From Pseudonocardia sp. CNS-139 (GTDB lineage: Bacteria > Actinomycetota > Actinomycetes > Mycobacteriales > Pseudonocardiaceae), in NCBI GenBank assembly GCA_001942415.1, contig MKJX01000133.1, positions 1 to 64,000 of the forward strand: DNA of 64,000 nucleotides, in the 5' to 3' direction. This document shows positions 56,948 through 64,000 of this stretch, piece by piece. Made by a program: the position numbers and the translations under genes. Below the pieces are notes generated by a model, which saw only the letters and a program-made list of their open reading frames with translations, did no database searches and was not told where the DNA came from. Within the stretch, counting starts at the first letter, position 1. Each line of letters opens with the position of its first letter.

Positions 56948-57731
56948 CGGAAACGCAACCGCTGGTCGCCGACAGTTCCGGGGCGACCTGGACCGCCGAC
57001 GAGATGATGAGCATCGCCGCCGCCCGCGAGCTGCGCGACGGCCAGGCGTGTTTCGTCGGGATCGGGCTCCCCTCCACGGCCGCCAACCTCGCGCGGCGGC
57101 TGCACGCACCGGGCCTCGTGCTGATCTACGAGTCGGGCACCCTCGACACCCGCCCGGCGGAGCTGCCGCTCTCGATCGGTGACGGCGTGCTGGCCGAGAC
57201 CGCGCTGAGCGTCGTCGGCGTGCCGGAGGTCTTCAACTACTGGCTGCAACCGGGCCGGATCGACGTCGGCTTCCTCTCCGGCGCCCAGCTCGACCGGCTC
57301 GGCAACATCAACACCACCGTGATCGGCGAGTACGACGAACCGGACGTGCGGCTGCCCGGTTCCGGTGGCGCGCCCGAGATCGCGGCGTCGTGCCGCCAGG
57401 TGATCGTCGTGATGCGGCACCGGGCGCGCGCGTTCGTCGACCAGGTCGACTTCGTGACGTCCGTCGGCCAGGGCACCGGTCCCGGCGACCGCGAGCGGCT
57501 GGGCCTGCGCGGCGCCGGCCCGGTCCGGGTGATCACCGACCTCGGGGTGCTCGAACCCGACCCCGAGACGGCCGAGCTGGTGCTCACCGCGCTGCACCCG
57601 GGCGTCACCGTCGAGCAGGCCCGCGCGGAGACGGGATGGGACCTGGAAATCGTGGAAGAGCTGCTCGTGCGCCCGCGCCGACCGCGCGTGAGCTGGAGAC
57701 GCTGCGCTCGTTGCGGACGGTGGGCACGTGA
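56944..57731 (+). CDS. CoA-transferase beta subunit, one frame change near the end
   Basis: About 262 residues from ATG 56944. The beta-subunit glutamate region is VLIYESGTLDTRPAELPLSI, followed by VFNYWLQPGRIDVGFLSGAQ and LDRLGNINTTVIGEYDEPDV and GSGGAPEIAASCRQVIVVMR. The frame shifts near 57680; the final residues are RELETLRSLRTVGT. It forms a heterodimer or heterotetramer with the alpha subunit. The stop overlaps the lactonase start (GTGA form). No thiolase (PcaF) is present in the window. Confidence 0.87.
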
Positions 57732-58510
57732 GCGCCCCGGTCGCGCTCCACCACGTCGACGAGGGCCCGCGGGACGCGCCCGTGCTCGTGCTCTGCGGCT
57801 CGCTCGGCTCCACGCTGGAGATGTGGCGCCCGCAGGTCGCGCCGCTGACCGAGCGGTTCCGGGTGATCCGCGTGGACCACCGCGGGCACGGCGGCTCGCC
57901 GGTGCCGCCCGGGCCGTACCGGATGGCCGACCTCGCCGGTGACGTGCTCGCGCTGCTCGACGGGCTCGGCCTGGACCGGGTGGCGTGGTGCGGGCTCTCG
58001 CTCGGCGGGATGGTCGGCATGTACCTGGGGTCGGAGGCCCCGGCGCGGCTCACCAGCCTGACGCTCTGCTGTACATCGGCGCACTTCCCGGACCGCGGCG
58101 TCTGGACCGACCGGATCGCCGCGGTCGAGGCCGGCGGCACCGCCCCGATCGCGGACGCCGTCGTCTCCCGCTGGTTCACGCCCGGGTTCGCGGCGGCGCA
58201 CCCGGAGGTGGTCGCGGAGGCGGCCGCGATGGTCGCCGACACCCCGGACCCCGGCTACCTAGGCTGCTGCGAGGCGCTCGCGGCGTGGGACCACCGCGAC
58301 CGGCTCCCCGCGGTCGACGTGCCCACGCTCGTGATCGCCGGGGCGGCCGACCCGTCCACGCCCGTGGAGCCGCACTCGCGCACGCTCGCCGACGGCATCC
58401 CCTGCGCCCGGCTGGAGATCCTCGACGCCGCCCACCTCGCGACCATCGAACGGGCCGAGGAGGCCACCGCGCTGATCGCCGCCCACGCGTCGGCCCACAA
58501 GGTGGCGTGA
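57728..58510 (+). CDS. pcaD: 3-oxoadipate enol-lactonase
   Basis: 260 residues from GTG 57728. It is an alpha/beta hydrolase: VLVLCGSLGSTLEMWRPQVA (oxyanion), RVIRVDHRGHGGSPVPPGPY, the nucleophile elbow WCGLSLGGMVGMYLGSEAP, acid VLVIAGAADPSTPV-type strand and the catalytic His in ILDAAHLATIERAEEA. The match to PcaD is good throughout. It converts 3-oxoadipate enol-lactone to 3-oxoadipate, the substrate of the CoA-transferase encoded just upstream. The intact gene is last in the rightward three-gene operon. Confidence 0.9.
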   Translation: MSAPVALHHVDEGPRDAPVLVLCGSLGSTLEMWRPQVAPLTERFRVIRVDHRGHGGSPVPPGPYRMADLAGDVLALLDGLGLDRVAWCGLSLGGMVGMYLGSEAPARLTSLTLCCTSAHFPDRGVWTDRIAAVEAGGTAPIADAVVSRWFTPGFAAAHPEVVAEAAAMVADTPDPGYLGCCEALAAWDHRDRLPAVDVPTLVIAGAADPSTPVEPHSRTLADGIPCARLEILDAAHLATIERAEEATALIAAHASAHKVA

Positions 58511-58591
58511 CGTCCGTCCCTGACCCATGGAAGATCGCGCTGACCTGCGCTTACTCTCAGGGATCCCGGTTCCGCTCCCTCCGGAGGTCCT

Positions 58592-58855
58592 GTGCTGAGC
58601 GAACGCGAACGTCGCACGCTGGCGCGCATCGAGCGCCACCTCGCCGACTCCGACCCGGCGCTGGCGCGTGTGCTGGCCAGCGGCACACTGCCGCGGCCGC
58701 GCTGGGCGCACCCGCCGGCCCTGCTCGTCTCGGGCCTGCTGCTGCTCGTGTTCGGCAGTGTGATCGCCACCCTGCCGGTGGCCGTGCTGGGCATCGGGTT
58801 GGCGATGGCGGCGATGCTCGTCGCGCACCACCGCCCGAGCCTCGGCCCGGCCTGA
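58592..58855 (+). CDS. DUF3040 small membrane protein
   Basis: 87 residues from GTG 58592 with GGAGGT at 58583-58588. The N-terminus LSERERRTLARIERHLADSD is the DUF3040 signature, followed by two hydrophobic stretches ALLVSGLLLLVFGSVIATLP and VAVLGIGLAMAAMLVAHHRP. The family is restricted to actinobacteria and its function is unknown. It converges on dnaB. Confidence 0.88.
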   Translation: MLSERERRTLARIERHLADSDPALARVLASGTLPRPRWAHPPALLVSGLLLLVFGSVIATLPVAVLGIGLAMAAMLVAHHRPSLGPA

Positions 58856-58893
58856 GCGCACCCCCTCTGCCTGCTCCTGACGGCGGCGGGGCG

Positions 58894-60305
58894 CTAGCCG
58901 TGGGCCAGGTCGGTGAACCGGCTGTAGTGGAGCTGGTGGGCGACCGTGATCGTGCTGGTGGGGCCGTTGCGGTGCTTGGCGAGGATGAGGTCGGCCTCGC
59001 CGGCGCGGGGGTCGTCGCGCTCGAACGCGTCGGGCCGGTGCAGCAGGATGACCATGTCGGCGTCCTGCTCGATGGAGCCCGACTCGCGCAGGTCGGACAG
59101 CATCGGGCGCTTGTCGGTGCGCTGTTCGGGACCGCGGTTCAGCTGGCTGATCGCGACCACCGGCACCTCCAGCTCCTTGGCCAGCAGCTTGATCTGCCGG
59201 GAGAACTCCGAGACCTCCTGCTGGCGGGACTCGACCTTGCGGCCGGACGTCATGAGCTGCAGGTAGTCGAGGATCACTAGCTTGAGGTCGTTGCGCTGCT
59301 TGAGCCGGCGGGCCTTCGCCCGGATCTCCATGAGCGTGAGGTTGGGCGAGTCGTCGATGAACAGCGGCGCCTCGCTGATCTCGCTCATGCGGCGGGCCAT
59401 GCGGGTCCAGTCGTCGTCGCTCATGCGGCCGGCGCGCATGTCGGCGAGGCGGATGCGGGCCTCGGCCGACAGCAGCCGCATGACGATCTCGGACTTGCTC
59501 ATCTCCAGCGAGAACACCGCGCTCGTGAGCCCGTGCTTGACCGAGCACGACCGCGCGAAGTCCAGGCCCAGCGTCGACTTCCCCAGGCCGGGCCGGGCCG
59601 CCACGACGATCATCTGGCCGGCGTGCAGGCCGTTGGTGGCGGCGTCGAGGTCGGCGAAGCCGGTGGGGACGCCGAGCGCGACGCCGCCGCGGGAGGCGAT
59701 GGCGTCGATCTCGTCCATCGTGGGCTGGAGGAGCTCCTCCAGGGCCACGTAGTCCTCGCTGGTGGAGCGCTCGGTGACCTCGTAGATGGCGGCCTGCGCG
59801 CGGTCGACCACGTCGTTGACCTCGGCGCCGTCCGCACCGTGGTAGCCGAGCTGGACGATGCGCGTGCCGGCCTCGACCAGCCGCCGCAGGATCGCCTTCT
59901 CCGCGACGATCTCGGCGTAGTAGGCCGCGTTGGCCGCGGTGGGCACCGTGGCGATGAGCGTGTGGAGGTAGGGCGCGCCGCCGAGCCGGATCAGCTCGCC
60001 GCGGCGTTGCAGCTCCGCCGAGACCGTGACCGCGTCGCCGGCTCCCCGCGGCCGTAGAGGTCGAGGATGCAGTCGTAGACGGTCTGGTGGGCCGGACGGT
60101 AGAAGTCGTCGGGCCGCAGCACCTCGACGACGTCGGCGATGGCGTCCTTGCTCAGCAGCATGCCGCCGAGCACCGACTGCTCGGCGGTGAGGTCCTGCGG
60201 GGGCTGGCGGTCGAACACACCGCCCGCCTCGCGCACCTCGCCGGGCTCGCCCGCGGCCCGCACCGGACGCGGGCGACCGGCCCCACGGTCGTCAGGTAGT
60301 GCCAT
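58894..60305 (-). CDS. dnaB: Replicative DNA helicase DnaB, one frame change, no intein
   Basis: About 470 residues from ATG 60305 (MALPDDRGAGRPRPVRAAGE). The N-terminal domain is PPQDLTAEQSVLGGMLLSKD; a frame change near 60040 follows GRGEPA, restored by one C. The RecA-type helicase has Walker A VVAARPGLGKSTLGLDFARS, SAVFSLEMSKSEIVMRLLSA, Walker B KLVILDYLQLMTSGR, PVVAISQLNRGPEQRTDKRP and the arginine-finger end LILAKHRNGPTSTITVAHQL. DnaB genes of many actinobacteria carry inteins at the P-loop or nearby; here the motifs are continuous. It unwinds DNA at the replication fork. Confidence 0.95.
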
Positions 60306-60596
60306 ACGCAGCGTCACCCCCGGTCGCCATAGTATCGAACAAAGGTTCGATCCGCTCAACGACCAATCGGTGGCTACCTGGGAAACGGGAGCAGTCGGTC
60401 GGGTCGAGGCGTCGCACCCTCGCGGCGAGGTTAGGTCCCGCGGGCGGCCACGCCAAACCGGCGTGTGCGTCGTCCTGTGGAGCACCTGGGGACGGATCCG
60501 CCGACTCCCAGGAGCACATAGGGAGCGACCTGTGGAAACAGTGGGGACAACCCGCGATTTTTCCTCATATCAGCAGGCTGATGGCCTACCACTGGC

Positions 60597-60605
60597 TGTG
60601 GACAA
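60597..60605. promoter_or_regulatory. DnaA box upstream of dnaB
   Basis: TGTGGACAA, the reverse complement of the actinobacterial DnaA box TTGTCCACA, lies 290 bp before the dnaB start, with weaker copies about 50-70 bp to its left. It may link dnaB or the ribosomal operon to DnaA control, or reflect closeness to the origin. Confidence 0.5.
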
Positions 60606-60773
60606 CTTTCTTCTCGCGACACGCCGGGCGGGCTCTTCCGGCGTGTCGGAGCGCCCGAAGACGATCTTCCACTGGGCGCGCACGGCGGGTTGTCCGGCGA
60701 ACTGTGTATCACCCGTCGGCGTGTCGTCCTCGTGGTTGACCCGGGTTTCCGTCCGTCACACGGAACATGAACG

Positions 60774-60808
60774 GGGCGGGACCCGGCCTCTCGGCCCTGG
60801 TCCCGCCC
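60774..60808 (-). terminator. Terminator hairpin after rplI
   Basis: GGGCGGGACC pairs perfectly with GGTCCCGCCC across a 15-base loop, about 36 bases past the rplI stop in the leftward direction. It is the likely end of the rpsF-ssb-rpsR-rplI transcript. Confidence 0.75.
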
Positions 60809-60843
60809 TGTTCACGCTGTGTGACGAGCTGGCTGCTTCCGGC

Positions 60844-61293
60844 TCAGCTCGCGACGACCGCCACGTCGAGGTCGGTGGTGACCTCCGGGTGGAGGCGAAC
60901 CGTGACGGCGTGCTTGCCGACCGACTTGATGTGGCCCGGCACCTCGACGGCCCGGCGGTCCAGCGCCGGCCCGCCGGCGGCGCGCACCGCGTCGACCACG
61001 TCGGCCGCGGTGACCGAGCCGAACAGCCGGCCCGTGTCGCCCGCAGCCTTGGCCTTGACGGTGACCGCGAGGCTCGACAGCTGGCCGGCGACCTCGCGGG
61101 CGTGCCCGAGGTCGCGGATCTCGCGGGCCTTCTGCGCCCGCTTGATCGAGGCGACCTGCTTCTCCGCACCACGGGTGGCGACGACCGCCAGGGAACGGGG
61201 GAGCAGGTAGTTGCGGCCGTAGCCGTCCTTGACCTCGACGATGTCGCCCGGCGCGCCGAGGTTCGGCACGTCGGCGGTGAGGATCAGTCTCAT
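60844..61293 (-). CDS. rplI: 50S ribosomal protein L9
   Basis: 149 residues from ATG 61293 (MRLILTADVPNLGAPGDIVE). The N-terminal globular domain has VKDGYGRNYLLPRSLAVVAT, the L9 signature, then the long central helix KQVASIKRAQKAREIRDLGH and the C-terminal domain GRLFGSVTAADVVDAVRAAG with RAVEVPGHIKSVGKHAVTVR. L9 binds 23S rRNA near the L1 stalk and helps keep frame. It is last gene of the operon with rpsR 13 bp upstream. The gene is intact. Confidence 0.98.
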   Translation of the reverse strand: MRLILTADVPNLGAPGDIVEVKDGYGRNYLLPRSLAVVATRGAEKQVASIKRAQKAREIRDLGHAREVAGQLSSLAVTVKAKAAGDTGRLFGSVTAADVVDAVRAAGGPALDRRAVEVPGHIKSVGKHAVTVRLHPEVTTDLDVAVVAS

Positions 61294-61306
61294 GTTCTCC
61301 CCGTCC

Positions 61307-61543
61307 TCAGCGCGCGGTGGACGTGTAGGGCAGCAGCGCGACCTCGCGGGAGTTCTTCACCGCGACGGCGACGTCCCGCTGGTGCTGACGGCAGTTGCCG
61401 GTAACCCGGCGGGCCCGGATCTTGCCGCGGTCGGAGATGAACTTCCGCAGCAGGCCCGTGTCCTTGTAGTCGATGTCGTGGGCCTTGTCCTTGCAGAACG
61501 CGCACACCTTCTTCTTCGGTTTGCGCAGCACCTGCTTCGGCAT
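61307..61543 (-). CDS. rpsR: 30S ribosomal protein S18 (zinc-type CxxC form)
   Basis: 78 residues from ATG 61543. It has [20 protein letters not shown] and [20 protein letters not shown] then [20 protein letters not shown], the S18 signature. The CxxC plus a later Cys and His make the zinc-binding (C+) form; many actinobacteria also carry a second zinc-free S18 used under zinc limitation. It partners with S6 on the platform of the small subunit. The gene is intact. Confidence 0.98.
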   Translation of the reverse strand: MPKQVLRKPKKKVCAFCKDKAHDIDYKDTGLLRKFISDRGKIRARRVTGNCRQHQRDVAVAVKNSREVALLPYTSTAR

Positions 61544-61600
61544 ATGGGGTAGCTCCTACGTGCTCGAAACCCGTCGATGTGACGGGAAGTGGTCTCGTCT

Positions 61601-62094
61601 CTAGAAGGGGGGCTCGTCGTCCGCGGCCGGACCGCTGCCGGCCATCGGGGCGGAACCCCACGGGTCGTCCATCGGCGCGCCTCCGCCGCCGCCGCCCGAA
61701 CCGCCGCCGAAGCCACCGCCGCCGCTCCCGCGGCTGACCTTGTTGACCTTGGCGGTGGCGTAGCGCAGCGAGGGGCCGACCTCGTCGACCTCCAGCTCGA
61801 CGACGGTGCGCTTCTCGCCCTCACGGGTCTCGAAGCTGCGCTGCCGCAGGCGGCCCTGCACCATCACGCGCATGCCGCGGGTGAGCGTCTCGGCGACGTT
61901 CTCCGCCGCCTGCCGCCACACGTTGCAGCGCATGAAGAGGGCCTCGCCGTCCTTCCACTCGCCGGACTGGCGGTCGAAGGTGCGCGGGGTGGCCGCCACG
62001 GTGAAGTTGGCGACCGCAGCACCGGACGGGGTGAATCGCAGCTCCGGATCGGCGGTGAGGTTGCGACCACGGTGATGACGGTCTCGCCGGCCAT
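61601..62094 (-). CDS. ssb: Single-stranded DNA-binding protein, one frame change
   Basis: About 164 residues from ATG 62094 ([10 protein letters not shown]). One G is missing near 62068; the next frame reads [20 protein letters not shown], then [40 protein letters not shown] and [20 protein letters not shown], the OB-fold of bacterial SSB. A Gly-rich linker follows, and the acidic tip DDEPPF that recruits partner proteins. It binds ssDNA as a tetramer. Its position between rpsF and rpsR is the conserved one. Confidence 0.96.
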
Positions 62095-62110
62095 GCCTGG
62101 CTCCCTCGCC

Positions 62111-62431
62111 TCAGCTCGCCGCGGGTGCGGGCGCGGGCGTCCGCTTGGGCTCGCGGCGCATCACCTTGGTGCGCAGCACGGACTCGTTGAGGCCCAGCTG
62201 CCGGTCGAGCTCGGCGACGGTGGCCGGCTCGCAGGTGACCTCGAGGACGGCGTAGATGCCCTCGGCGTGCTTGGCGATCTCGAAGGCCAGGCGGCGCTTG
62301 CCCCAGACCTCGATCTTCTCGACGGTGCCCTTGTCGTTCTTGACGACGTTGAGGAACGTCTCCAGGGACGGCGTCACAGTGCGCTCGTCCAGGCTGGGGT
62401 CGAGGATGACCATCAGCTCGTAATGACGCAT
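62111..62431 (-). CDS. rpsF: 30S ribosomal protein S6
   Basis: 106 residues from ATG 62431 ([20 protein letters not shown]); a GTG three codons earlier (62440) is also in frame behind AGGAGGTGAG. The S6 fold is seen in [40 protein letters not shown] and [16 protein letters not shown]. It binds S18 and 16S rRNA. It is first gene of the leftward rpsF-ssb-rpsR-rplI operon; the leader between 62441 and 62567 could carry the S6:S18 autoregulatory element, which I could not confirm. The gene is intact. Confidence 0.97.
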   Translation of the reverse strand: MRHYELMVILDPSLDERTVTPSLETFLNVVKNDKGTVEKIEVWGKRRLAFEIAKHAEGIYAVLEVTCEPATVAELDRQLGLNESVLRTKVMRREPKRTPAPAPAAS

Positions 62432-62567
62432 GAGAACCACTCACCTCCTATGGACTGAAGCGGCCGCGGTCCGTCCGCGGCAGGAGGTTCTCAGGAAGCC
62501 CCGACAGAATCCGCCGGGTGGCGGTCCGCGGCGCTCGGGGGAGCACCGGTCGGGGCGACGAACCAGG

Positions 62568-62738
62568 CTACCAGCGCTGATGCGACGCCCCGGCCGCGGG
62601 TCGCGCCGGGCCCAGCGGGTCCGGCAGCCCGATGCGGCGGTGGAGCCGTAGCTCACACGAGCAGCCCGTCGCCCTGCGCCCGCAGGTGCGGCAGCGCCCG
62701 GCGTCGTGCACGACGACGACGATCTTCCCGACCGGCAT
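62568..62738 (-). CDS. Small Cys-rich ORF downstream of the short-chain dehydrogenase
   Basis: 56 residues from ATG 62738 (MPVGKIVVVVHDAGRCRTCG) with AAGGAG eight bases upstream; an ATG at 62756 overlaps the SDR stop. Four cysteines are clustered in RCRTCGRRATGCSCELRLHR, which could bind zinc. The good ribosome-binding site and overlap with the SDR gene favour a real gene, but no homologue is known to me and the C-terminus (LPDPLGPARPAAGASHQRW) is low-complexity. Confidence 0.4.
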   Translation of the reverse strand: MPVGKIVVVVHDAGRCRTCGRRATGCSCELRLHRRIGLPDPLGPARPAAGASHQRW

Positions 62739-62752
62739 GTCCGCTGTCTCCT

Positions 62753-63498
62753 TCATCGGACGGCTCCACCGTTGGCGTAGACGACCTGGCCGTTCACCCA
62801 GCGCGCCGGGCCGGCCAGGAACGACACGACCTCCGCGATGTCCTCCCCGCGGCCGAGCCGCTCCAGCGGTGTGACGCTCGCGAGCCGGTCGATGTCCTCC
62901 TGGCTCTTGCCGTCCAGGAAGAGCGGGGTCGCGGTCGGGCCGGGGGCCACGGCGTTGACGGTGACGTCCCGGCCGCGCAGCTCCCGCGCCAGGATCAGCG
63001 TCATCGCGTCGACGGCGCCCTTGCTGGCGGCGTAGGCGGTGTACGCCGGGAAGGCGAGCTTCGTGACCGACGTCGAGAAGTTGACGATCGCGCCGCCGCG
63101 GCGGACCCGGCGGGCGGCCTGCTGGTCGACGACGAACGTGCCGCGGATGTTGGTGCGGTGCATCCGGTCGAGGTCGGCCAGGTCCAGCTCGGCGAGCGGG
63201 CCGAGCAGCATGATCCCGGCGGTGTGCACGACCACGTCCACGCCGCCGAAGCGCCGCTCGGCCTCGTCGAAGAGGGCCGCGACCTGGGTCTCGTCGGCGA
63301 CGTCGGCCTGTCCCGCGACGGCCGTCCCACCTGCGGCGACGATCGCGTCGACCGCCTCCTGCGCCCGTGCCGGTTGCCGGCGTAGTGCACCAGCACGCTC
63401 ATGCCGTCCGCGGCCAGCCGTTCGGCGACCGCGCGGCCGATCCCGCCCGACCCGCCGGTGACGATCGCGACGCGCGTCCCGTTCCCTGCGGTGCTCAT
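62753..63498 (-). CDS. Short-chain dehydrogenase/reductase, one frame change
   Basis: About 248 residues from ATG 63498. The cofactor motif is VAIVTGGSGGIGRAVAERLA with VLVHYAGNR (NADP-type), followed after a frame change near 63375 by VDVVVHTAGIMLLGPLAELD, the catalytic Ser in GGAIVNFSTSVTKLAF and TAYAASKGAVDAMTLILARE (Tyr/Lys). The end WVNGQVVYANGGAVR closes the classical SDR fold. It is divergent from a TetR regulator, which probably represses it. The substrate is unknown. Confidence 0.88.
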
Positions 63499-63650
63499 CG
63501 GAGAGCCTCCTCCGTAACGTTGCTCTGTTCTGACGGGAACGACGTTAACAATCGCTTCGTAGGATCGCTACGGTCCAGCCGTATCGGCGGTATGACGTGC
63601 GTAACATTGGTAGGCGTGAGACGTAGCATGGTTATGATCGAGGTGTGGAT

Positions 63651-64000
63651 ATGCGCACGCGGATGCTGGAGGCGGCGGAGAAGCTGCTGGACGCCGCTCC
63701 GGACCGGGACGTGTCGACCCGGGCCGTCTGCGAGGCGGTCGGCGTCGGGGCCCCGGTGCTGTACCGGCTCTTCGGGGACAAGAACGGGCTGCTCAGCGCC
63801 CTGGTCGACTACGGGTTCGACCGGTACCTGGCCACCAAGCGGGCCGCGGCGCCGTCCGCCGACCCCGTCACCGACCTGCGCAACGGCTGGGACACGCACA
63901 TCGCGTTCGCGCAGGCGCACCCGGCCGTCTACCGGCTGATGTACTCGCCCGACCTGGCCGAGGTGCCGAGCGCGGCGCAGGAGGCGATCCGGATCCTGCG
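63651..64000 (+). CDS. TetR/AcrR-family regulator, 3' end cut by window
   Basis: At least 116 residues from ATG 63651, with GTG 63645 as an alternative; the frame is open at base 64000. The DNA-binding head reads TRMLEAAEKLLDAAPDRDVS then TRAVCEAVGVGAPVLYRLFG and DKNGLLSALVDYG, a standard TetR helix-turn-helix. The ligand domain begins YLATKRAAAPSADPVTDLRN. It is divergent from the short-chain dehydrogenase gene across about 150 bp, so that enzyme is its likely target. The gap has a lower GC content but no clear palindrome that I could find. Confidence 0.87.
   Translation, partial: MRTRMLEAAEKLLDAAPDRDVSTRAVCEAVGVGAPVLYRLFGDKNGLLSALVDYGFDRYLATKRAAAPSADPVTDLRNGWDTHIAFAQAHPAVYRLMYSPDLAEVPSAAQEAIRIL

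Larger units (their letters stand above)
60306..60843. other. Intergenic between dnaB and rplI, 538 bp
   Basis: This stretch is lower in GC than its surroundings (for example GATTTTTCCTCATATCAGC around 60556). It contains one perfect DnaA box (60597-60605), partial matches such as TGTGGAAAC near 60531 and GTGGGGACAA just after, and the rplI terminator hairpin. The dnaB promoter should lie at its left end. No convincing gene is present. Confidence 0.6.

Noticed and set aside
58894-60305. Intein in DnaB
   Set aside because: The P-loop GLGKST and downstream motifs are continuous, and gene length matches an intein-free helicase.
62433-62567. S6:S18 leader RNA upstream of rpsF
   Set aside because: A GC-rich leader is present, but I could not recognise the conserved bulged stem with confidence, so it is not listed as a feature.

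Overview
The window looks like chromosomal DNA of a high-GC actinobacterium, most plausibly a Pseudonocardia-type member of the Pseudonocardiaceae. The support is the very high GC content, frequent GTG starts, ATGA/GTGA-coupled genes, typical actinobacterial families (MT0933-type antitoxin protein, DUF3040, FxsA, a GTP-type PEP carboxykinase, a three-gene branched-chain keto acid dehydrogenase) and the rpsF-ssb-rpsR-rplI-dnaB cluster at the right. No tRNA, rRNA, CRISPR array, transposase or prophage gene was seen. A technical point colours everything: more than half of the real genes, including dnaB, ssb, pckG and trmB, are interrupted by one or more single-base frame changes, mostly a missing G or C. 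I read these as sequence errors, not pseudogenes, and annotate each gene at full extent.

Layout. 0-9.4 kb: a truncated low-complexity protein, a GroES-like protein, an AAA ATPase, SIMPL-domain and FxsA proteins, an FAD-linked oxidase, the bkdA-bkdB-bkdC operon and an antitoxin-like protein. 9.5-12.2 kb: a polar amino acid ABC importer. 12.2-14.7 kb: an OLD/RecF-like ATPase, an FCD-type GntR regulator and an SRPBCC protein. 14.7-23.6 kb: a sugar catabolic island. A leftward operon (enolase-superfamily dehydratase, aldo/keto reductase, lactonase, FucU mutarotase, and importer ATPase, permease and binding protein) ends in a long stem-loop. A divergent pair (FAH-family hydrolase and SDR) lies opposite it, across a 15-bp perfect palindrome. 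Together the genes can encode uptake and non-phosphorylative oxidation of L-fucose or a close stereo-relative to pyruvate and lactate.

23.7-34.9 kb: a methyltransferase/acyltransferase/glycosyltransferase trio, an AhpD-like protein, a DUF3024 protein, an unrecognised 620-residue protein, pckG, an MFS drug exporter with a divergent TetR regulator and a 20-bp palindromic operator, and a membrane diguanylate cyclase. 34.9-38.9 kb: the most unusual segment. Four tandem mini-ORFs, each with its own Shine-Dalgarno sequence, start and stop, encode the same hexapeptide MRNWHW. After them come a small unrecognised gene and the tldE-tldD peptidase pair. 38.9-49.4 kb: small hypothetical genes, a ClpX-type zinc-finger protein, a DUF2339 membrane protein, two family-2 glycosyltransferases, trmB, a bacterial nitric oxide synthase, a pair of DnaA boxes, a SnoaL/DUF4440-like protein, a NYN-domain protein and an amidohydrolase.

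49.5-64 kb: a disordered protein, a beta-solenoid membrane protein, an aldo/keto reductase, a BlaR1/BlaI-like pair, an orphan sugar C-methyltransferase, a CoA-transferase/enol-lactonase set of the beta-ketoadipate type, a DUF3040 protein, dnaB, a 538-bp gap with DnaA-box-like sequence, rplI, rpsR, ssb, rpsF, a short-chain dehydrogenase and a divergent TetR regulator cut by the window end.
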